Part shown: in pieces, positions 22,952 to 28,383 of the stretch | How the letters are laid out: every line of letters starts with the position of its first letter | How positions within the stretch are numbered: the stretch's first letter is position 1 | Source: Seminavis robusta | Taxonomy: Eukaryota > Bacillariophyta > Bacillariophyceae > Naviculales > Naviculaceae | DNA length: 28,383 nucleotides | Assembly (NCBI GenBank): GCA_903772945.1 | Contig: CAICTM010001097.1 | Location: 8,929-37,311 of the forward strand | Reading direction: 5' to 3' | The notes under the pieces: model-generated | What the model was told of the DNA's origin: nothing | The model's input: the letters and a program-made list of their open reading frames with translations, nothing else | Database searches by the model: none | Made by a program: the position numbers and the translations under genes

Positions 22952-23813
22952 GGCGGTTGGTTTGTTTTGGGATCGATATTGGTGTGTGATGAGAGAGACA
23001 GAGACAGAGAGAAGGGGGATCGAGATGATGGGTCAATATACCGGGCAGACCCCGGTGATCTCTGACCCCGTTTATTGTGGTGGTGGTGGGTTTGGTTGGT
23101 TGGTTATCCTTAGGGTTAGAGATTTACTTCAACCCCCTCGTTCTCACCCGTTCTCATAATAATCATACGGTAGCAACGGATCCTAATATTTTCCTCATGA
23201 TGCCCACCTCTAAACTCCCGTAAGCTACCACGCCACTTTCTCAGATGGAAAAATCTTACGTCTCACGTTGCACACCTCTAAACTCCCGTAAGCTACCACG
23301 CCATTTTCTCAGATGGAAAAATCTAACGTCTCATGTTGCACACCTCTAAACTCCCGTAAGCTACCACGCCACTTTCTCAGACGGAAAAATCTAATGACAC
23401 TACCTTCAGCCAAACTTTAACAATATTATTATGCCGGCCCATCTTTTAATTCAGCTCGCCCGGTATATCTATTACACCTCCGGTGTCCTTTATTGTGGCT
23501 TGGTGCATCATGGTTGGATGGTTGGATCCGACCAGGTAAATTGTTGGTGGTTGGAGGGCGTTTATTCGCGCAAAGATTTAACTATCCCAGATCATTAATC
23601 CTTTTGTCGTTCGAAGGGTTCTCATGTTCTCATGTTCTCAGATCCCCAATCCCAAAAGGCATTGGAGCTCGATTTACTTGTGCATGGTTGTTGTGCGACA
23701 ACACTCAACAACAACCACAACAAAAAGTCTTCTGGCAGCCAGAGTACTCGTTGAGGCTAAAGGAGAAATCATCCCACTGGAAAGCACATCAACTGCTTTT
23801 CAGTTGGTATATC
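22952..23813. promoter_or_regulatory. Divergent promoter region with a 68-bp minisatellite
   Basis: This 0.86-kb interval separates the MCTS1-like gene (-) from the SDHAF4-like gene (+). It holds a GA-rich tract (about 22990-23015), G/T-rich DNA (23075-23105), the 68-bp tandem repeat at 23207-23394 and a short GTTCTCAT repeat near 23620. An open frame from 23493 runs into the SDHAF4-like gene but lacks a clear start. Confidence 0.55.
23207..23394. repeat. 68-bp minisatellite, about 2.8 copies
   Basis: Units begin at 23207, 23275 and 23343 with CCTCTAAACTCCCGTAAGC, giving an exact 68-nt period. They continue with TACCACGCCA, TTTCTCAGA and GGAAAAATCT; the third unit breaks off after about 52 nt. 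I see only a handful of substitutions between units, so the array is young. There are no spacers, so it is not a CRISPR-like array. Confidence 0.95.
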
Positions 23814-24333
23814 ATGAATCAATTGTTGCGCGGTCGAGTTGCGGCCACTCAAATCATCATAAGTGGTGTCTTGAGGATGCAGCTGCAAAGAGTTCCAAGA
23901 TTGCCATCTCCTCGTCTCTTCGCAGTCCTCGCAAAAGAAGTGCCCCCATTTGTGGATGTTGTCGAAACAAGGGCCGAAAAATCTTCAGGTGGGAAAGAGT
24001 GTGGAGTTGCTTTTTTGTAATGTTTTGTTTTGTCTTGTCTTTTCAGAGCGTCTGAGTAGCTAACGAGAGTATCTTTTCATACTTCTTCCTTTCTTTGTAT
24101 CCCTAGTGCCGGTAGAAGAGAAAACACCAGAGAAGGTGGTGGTGGAATCATGTGGCGATGTGTCAGAAGAGGATGATGATGATGAAATGGAGCAGGAGGA
24201 GATGTTTGTGGATCCACACGAATCATTTGAACATCGAGGAAGGGAGTGGGGTGGTCCCCGCCGTGGTGGACGGCTTCCTGAACCTACCAGATTTGGTGAT
24301 TGGGAGCGAAAAGGACGCTGTACAGACTTCTAA
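23814..24333 (+). CDS. SDHAF4: SDHAF4-like succinate dehydrogenase assembly factor
   Basis: Exon 1 is 23814-23988 and exon 2 is 24107-24333 (118-nt intron, GTGGGA...CCCTAG), giving 133 residues. SDHAF4 (Sdh8 in yeast, DUF1674) binds the FAD-loaded catalytic subunit of succinate dehydrogenase in the mitochondrial matrix and guides complex II assembly. The diagnostic C-terminus is complete: GGRLPEPTRFGDWERKGRCTDF is split here only for length, the core being EPTRFGDWERKGR. Exon 1 encodes a basic, Arg-rich mitochondrial-type presequence (MNQLLRGRVAATQIII, LQRVPRLPSPRLF). The middle is acidic (EEDDDDEMEQEE). The donor GTGGGA is weak, so the exact exon 1 end is less certain than exon 2, but the phase agrees. 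Confidence 0.88.
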
Positions 24334-25499
24334 CTATGGATTACAGTTGGTTACTTCATAAACATGCTAGAACGCACGCACTGTCATGTCATTGGAATGA
24401 CTTCCTTGGTACCGTATGATGAATACAAACCACCTGCATGTTTTCCTACCGGTATCATTTTTATATTCTCTGCTGGCCCTGCCACAGAAGTTGCTGGGTA
24501 GGAGACTGGTTTCTTCATTCATACCAGCTAGCTTGTAGATGGTCCAAGCTTTGAAAAGGAAATCATTCTTTTCAAAAGTACTCAAGATTTCTTCCGAAGG
24601 TTACCCATGTTCAGCTATCTCTTCCGCGCTGGGAAGGCTCAGGACCAAAGCTCTAGCAAAGCAAGTGAACACATTTGCACCGGCAGTGAACTAGCTACAT
24701 GCCTGGTGCTTTGCGATCTGAAAGTCTATTACGCTGGGTGGTAAAGTTGCCGGTTAGCTCCTTGGCAAAAACCAGTAGGTTGCTTTCCTAATACCCGCCA
24801 TCTTAAGCTCTGAAGGGTACCGGTACAGAAGAAAAAACCAGCCCAGCATGGAAGCAGCCACCAGCAAAGGCAGACAGTTGTGCCAAAGAAGCAACATCCG
24901 TATCCATCACCAGCAAACAAGGCTGTGTGTGTAGTGATAGCTCGCTACAGGTCGAGGGACCCTCCTCAGTCCAGCCCATGCAACTGCAACCAGTAGCCGC
25001 GAGATTTGCGGAAGGTGGGCAGGGCAGTCAGCACGACGGAAGATATGCATCGTAGTTGGGACTGTGGCAGCTGTTGGAGCAACCAACGCTTCTGTTTTGC
25101 GATGACACTTTCTGGTGCCACGTCAGGCAAAGAACATGTCTCACCACCGTTGCACTGCGGGTGAGTATCCGTTCACGATCCCTACAGCAATAGATAATGG
25201 CTAGCACGCTGCCGTATCGGTACAATGAACTCTACTAGTAGCTAGCTAGCAGTGTTGAATGACTAACAGTAGCCAAAGGCAAAGCAATTTCTCTATTTCT
25301 TCTTAAGACCTGAAACTGCGGGAGGTCGATTGTGTGGTTGTTGGGTTGGTTTTTTGTAGGTTTTAGGTAAGGGGAATTTCGGAATAAATATGTAGCATGT
25401 ATGTGAATAAGTGAGCGTCAGGATGTCAATGTAAAATAGAGAGCGCAATGCTATGTAGGGTGCGGGAGGCAAAGAGGAAGCACGGAATCGGAAAGCACT
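24334..25499. other. 1.17-kb convergent intergenic region, no supported gene
   Basis: It lies between the 3' ends of the SDHAF4-like and FHA genes. It contains GTACCGGTAC at 24817-24826 and CTAGCTAGCTAGC near 25240. Minus-strand open frames at 24367-24585, 24729-24920 and 25028-25225 are short and unlike any family. Confidence 0.5.
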
Positions 25500-26661
25500 T
25501 TAATAGCAACCATTGTCTTCATCGCTCGAGAGTTCTTCTGGTGTTACGAGGGCAGGGTAGAAGGCAATGGGTGGATCAGTAGAGAATGAGACTCTTCTGT
25601 GTTTCGAGGAGGACGGCATGTCTGGCGAGACGAGGCGCATCGGCTCTTCGGGAGAAAGCGGCGGAGAGGAACATCGTGCGCGCTTGGAGCAGGGTTCTTC
25701 AAAGTCTTCTCCATCCAGGGTATCGAAGGACCGTTTGCAAGCCATACTGATGATGGAGAACCGTACAGAGTCAATGGCCGTTTGTCCCAGGGCATTGAGC
25801 CGAGTGTTCTTCTGTACAACAACAGCGTCGCTTTCGGATCCTTCAATCGATGCGTTCTGGGTGGTAGGTTCCGCTAGTTCTTCCAGTTGAAAGGAGAATG
25901 ACTTCAAGACAAAGCAGGGGGCACCGGGGCCTCCGAATCGAATCATGGCACCTCGTCTCACCTTGTAGGGAATGACAACTCCTCCATTTGGCGGAGAGGT
26001 GATACGAACACCGTTCACGTAAGTCCCATGAGCACTGCCACAATCGACAATGTAGCAGGAACCATTAGAATGGTGGAATAGCAAAGCATGGCGTCGGGAA
26101 GAAGTGCCATGATTCAGTTGGACGTCAGATTGCGGAGAACGTCCAACACGAAAGGAGGACTTGGACGTCAGGTCAACAGATGTTTGACGACCCAAGGCTT
26201 CGCAGACAGGCTGTTAACAACACACAAGGAACAAAAGAGGTCAGATAAAACATTCGGAGAGTTAACAGGAAGCCCATCAAAGCACTAGCTAGGGGACTCA
26301 CTTCCAGACGAGCTTCCCCCCGTGCAGGAACAGCCCAGGATGGCGGTTCATAAACAGGCGCAGGCGGACCAAGGTCGCTCTGTATTCTCGCCATTGGACG
26401 CTGTTGTGCCGCCACGAAGCGACCAACCGGTCCTTCACTGATGGAAGACTTCAAGAGCGTTGAGCTGTCGCAAGCGTTGGTTTCCGCTAGCTGAGAAGCA
26501 TTTAAATCCGCTGATGTCAAGATGGACAGAGGACACGGCGCACCCCGCAAACCGAGCTTAGTGACCATGTCACTTCGGGGTATGCTTCCACATAGCCGCA
26601 CGTCTACTCGAACGGGAGAGAGCGGCGCAGCCGGAGTATCGTCTTGAGAGGTTGTCTTCAT
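25500..26661 (-). CDS. FHA-domain protein with PP1-docking motif, NIPP1-like
   Basis: Exon 1 is 26661-26302 and exon 2 is 26210-25500 (91-nt intron, GTGAGT...AACAG, phase 0), giving 356 residues. The join yields PPSWAVPARGEARLE + PVCEALGRQTSVDL, leading into the FHA domain (about 139-215): FRVGRSPQSDVQL, TSSRRHALLFHH, YIVDCGSAHGTYVNG. FHA domains bind phosphothreonine. The C-terminus has KHRRVSFSTDPPIAF (RVSF at residues 326-329), the RVxF motif that docks protein phosphatase 1. FHA followed by RVxF is the layout of NIPP1 (PPP1R8), a nuclear PP1 regulator linked to splicing. A basic KRAR patch may be a nuclear signal. The N-terminal 120 residues are not recognisable. ATG 26661 is the first ATG in this frame. 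Confidence 0.85.
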
Positions 26662-27088
26662 TGACAGAGACGGGAGAGTGGGTGTAATCGTGGGGGGTGT
26701 TGTGGTGAAAGTGAGGCGAAGCGAGACAACCACGAACCAGGGATGTTTCGTGAAAGGTCGCTTCGTGTGATAACAAACGTGAGAGCTTCAAAAGCCTCGG
26801 TGGTAGAGCCAACCGCTGCAGAGGGATGAACCCAACAGCTAAATCGTACTCTGTAGTAAAGCAATGGACAAACACTGCGGTGAGAGAGGGCCTCTCTTGT
26901 CAGTTGTGGTCGTAGTGGTAGCCGTGAAGTCTTGGTAAGCGACGGCAACAAATAGCACCTCCGCCATTTTGGTTCTTGAAAAAAGAGCGGACTTCGGTTC
27001 ATGACCCAGACAGCCAATCAAAGGACCACAAAGCAGCGCCTCGATGGTCTGCGATCAACCGTACTTAGAGGTGCGACATCCGAGCGAC

Positions 27089-27142
27089 ACAGTACATCCC
27101 CTACTAGATCCTACTACAGTACATTTCCTACTAGATCATACT
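27089..27142. repeat. 27-bp tandem repeat, two copies plus a fragment
   Basis: Unit 1 is 27089-27115 and unit 2 is 27116-27142. Both start ACAGTACAT and end CCTACTAGATC followed by a variable base and TACT. A degenerate third start (AAAGCACATCC) follows. It lies about 430 nt upstream of the FHA gene start. Confidence 0.75.
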
Positions 27143-27657
27143 AAAGCACATCCACGCGGCAAAAAGAGCACAGTCGACAAGCGGCGACCATGGCCGTCGC
27201 CAGGAGATGCGTACCTTTCAATCGGATAAGGTGTTTATTGCATACTTCAGAGAAACGAAAAGAGGGTGTGGTGATTGTTGACACTTCTTCTACTACTGGT
27301 AGTCACAGAGACTTGTACAAGGGCGGAGCGTTGTTGTTGATGGTTGTTGTTGACCAACGGAGTGATCAAAAAGAGCGAATTGAATTATGCTGTGTTTGGT
27401 TGTTGGGGGGGCTTCCGGCCAAGCAATGTTTCATGTGTCGCTGGTTCTGGCAATGGCGAAAGATTTAATTCTGCAAAGAGCTCGGAATCGTACTCAAAAT
27501 TTGCAGTGTGATTCGGAGACGGAGTTCGAGTGCGAAGAAGCACGTGGAACATTCTGCGGTCACAAATAAATGGGTTCTCGACTGGTTGGCTGGCTCTTAT
27601 CTGGTAAGGTTAGGGAAACGAAATTGATCCAGTGAGGATTGGGATGGATGATTCGAT

Positions 27658-27694
27658 TCGATTCATCATTCGATTCAATCGAATGATGAATCGA
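27658..27694. repeat. Perfect 18-bp-arm palindrome within GATTCGATTC repeats
   Basis: The left arm 27658-27675 and right arm 27677-27694 are exact reverse complements around a single C. The arms are built from ATTCGATTC and GATTCATCATT words, and such words also flank the palindrome. It could form a cruciform or hairpin. Confidence 0.85.
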
Positions 27695-27709
27695 TTCGAT
27701 TCATTTTAT

Positions 27710-27740
27710 AAGTTATTTATTTATTTATTTATTCGATTCG
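27710..27740. repeat. TTTA tetranucleotide microsatellite
   Basis: About five TTTA units follow directly after the 27658-27694 palindrome and run into another ATTCGATTCGAT word. Confidence 0.85.
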
Positions 27741-27802
27741 ATGATCCCAAATCCGCCCACCTTCCCTATGTGGTGTTGATGACTAGCTAGAAGGACTACT
27801 AA

Positions 27803-27857
27803 TCGGGCGGCTACAAATCAGGTTCACTTTTTCTGAACCAGAGTTGCAGCCGCCCGA
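27803..27857. repeat. 24-nt-arm imperfect inverted repeat, stable hairpin
   Basis: The left arm 27803-27826 (TCGGGCGGCT...GGTTCA) and right arm 27834-27857 (TGAACC...AGCCGCCCGA) pair at about 20 of 24 positions around a seven-base T-rich loop. The outer ten base pairs are perfect and GC-rich. It may be a structured RNA, or the folded end of a small transposable element. I match it to no known RNA family. Confidence 0.75.
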
Positions 27858-28008
27858 CACCAATTTTCCTTTTTGACTGGGGGTAATTAGTGTGAGCGTC
27901 CGCAACCTGAAAAAGTATCTTCTGCCCGACAGTGACCGCCTCCCTCGCCAAACCTTACTCTGAAGAAAAGTAAGCATGGACTTAGAGTTTGATGATGCCA
28001 GCGGCGGG

Positions 28009-28023
28009 TCACACTCAGTGTGA
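28009..28023. repeat. Short perfect palindrome TCACACT-C-AGTGTGA
   Basis: Seven-base arms around a single C. It lies in the gene-free right end, 150 nt from the larger hairpin. It may be a protein-binding site or chance. Confidence 0.5.
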
Positions 28024-28383
28024 CTTCCTTAGGGTCCGGTGTCGGAGATGCGCGGTGCACGTTCCTCGCACACCCAGGCATTACTCCCCTATCTGTTAGC
28101 CAAGGATGAGATATTTCGCTCATAGACCGTGTGTGTGGCGACATGTCTCATCAGCTGTGTGCTTATACAGATAGACAGATACGACTATTCGGCGACTTAT
28201 CGATGCTGTATAAACACCGTCGCGCTCTCGGCCCAAGCGCTCACGTCGCATGCGCGCTCCTCCCGGCATACACAACCAGGTGGGGTACTCCTTTGAAGGG
28301 GTGCTTGACGGCCGCCCGCAATGACAATACTTTGACGATCGCTGAAGAAAAAATCTCTCATGTACCGCTCTTGTCCATCTTCT

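Larger units (their letters stand above)
26662..28383. other. 1.7-kb right-end region with hairpins and repeats, no supported gene
   Basis: The first few hundred bases are the promoter of the FHA gene. Beyond this I find no open frame with family resemblance. The region contains a 27-bp tandem repeat, an 18-bp-arm palindrome, a TTTA microsatellite, a 24-nt-arm hairpin and a short TCACACT/AGTGTGA palindrome. From about 28200 it turns GC-rich, which may mark the edge of another gene or element outside the window. Confidence 0.5.

Noticed and set aside
23207..23394. Possible CRISPR-like array
   Set aside because: The units are contiguous 68-bp tandem repeats with no spacers, in a eukaryotic genome.

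Overview
This is a eukaryotic nuclear window, most likely from a raphid pennate diatom. Three things point there: two copies of a GapC1-type GAPDH whose N-terminus carries a signal peptide ending in the diatom plastid motif ASAF; other proteins with comparable plastid presequences; and a secreted LRR protein with long P/S/T-rich repeats of the kind diatoms carry. The genes have few, short GT-AG introns (66-199 nt). The intergenic DNA is rich in short palindromic words (ACCGGT, GTACCGGTAC, CTAGCTAG, TACATGTA). No species assignment is possible from sequence reading alone.

Layout, left to right: a 61-residue two-exon protein (918-1215, +); plastid GAPDH copy 1 (2055-3276, +); a three-exon type I membrane protein with a Cys-rich ectodomain and a long acidic tail (4830-7380, +); a KIX-domain Mediator-tail-like coactivator (8285-10496, +); a phosphoglycolate-phosphatase-type HAD enzyme (about 10852-12006, +); an inverted, frameshifted second GAPDH copy (12075-13320, -); an MTA/SAH nucleosidase (14343-15465, -); a J-domain protein with a possible plastid presequence (15858-17450, +); a three-exon thylakoid-lumen candidate that only appears when its exons are joined (18060-18904, -); a secreted LRR protein with a P/S/T-rich region (19544-21380, -); an MCTS1/Tma20-like PUA protein (22236-22951, -); an SDHAF4-like mitochondrial assembly factor (23814-24333, +); and an FHA protein with a PP1-docking RVSF motif, NIPP1-like (25500-26661, -). 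The last 1.7 kb has no gene I can support, but has several hairpins and short repeats.

The genes do not form an operon-like system. Several concern the plastid and its carbon metabolism: GAPDH in the Calvin cycle, a candidate phosphoglycolate phosphatase in photorespiration, the lumen protein and the J-protein. The rest are general cell functions. The most striking features are (1) the two inverted GAPDH genes, nearly identical in exon 2 but with unrelated introns and flanks, which suggests gene conversion, with a 1-nt deletion in one copy; (2) the unidentified lumen protein with a tripartite targeting peptide; and (3) the Asp-run, Cys-rich, acidic-tailed membrane protein. All exon structures are my manual calls from splice consensus, phase and family continuity.
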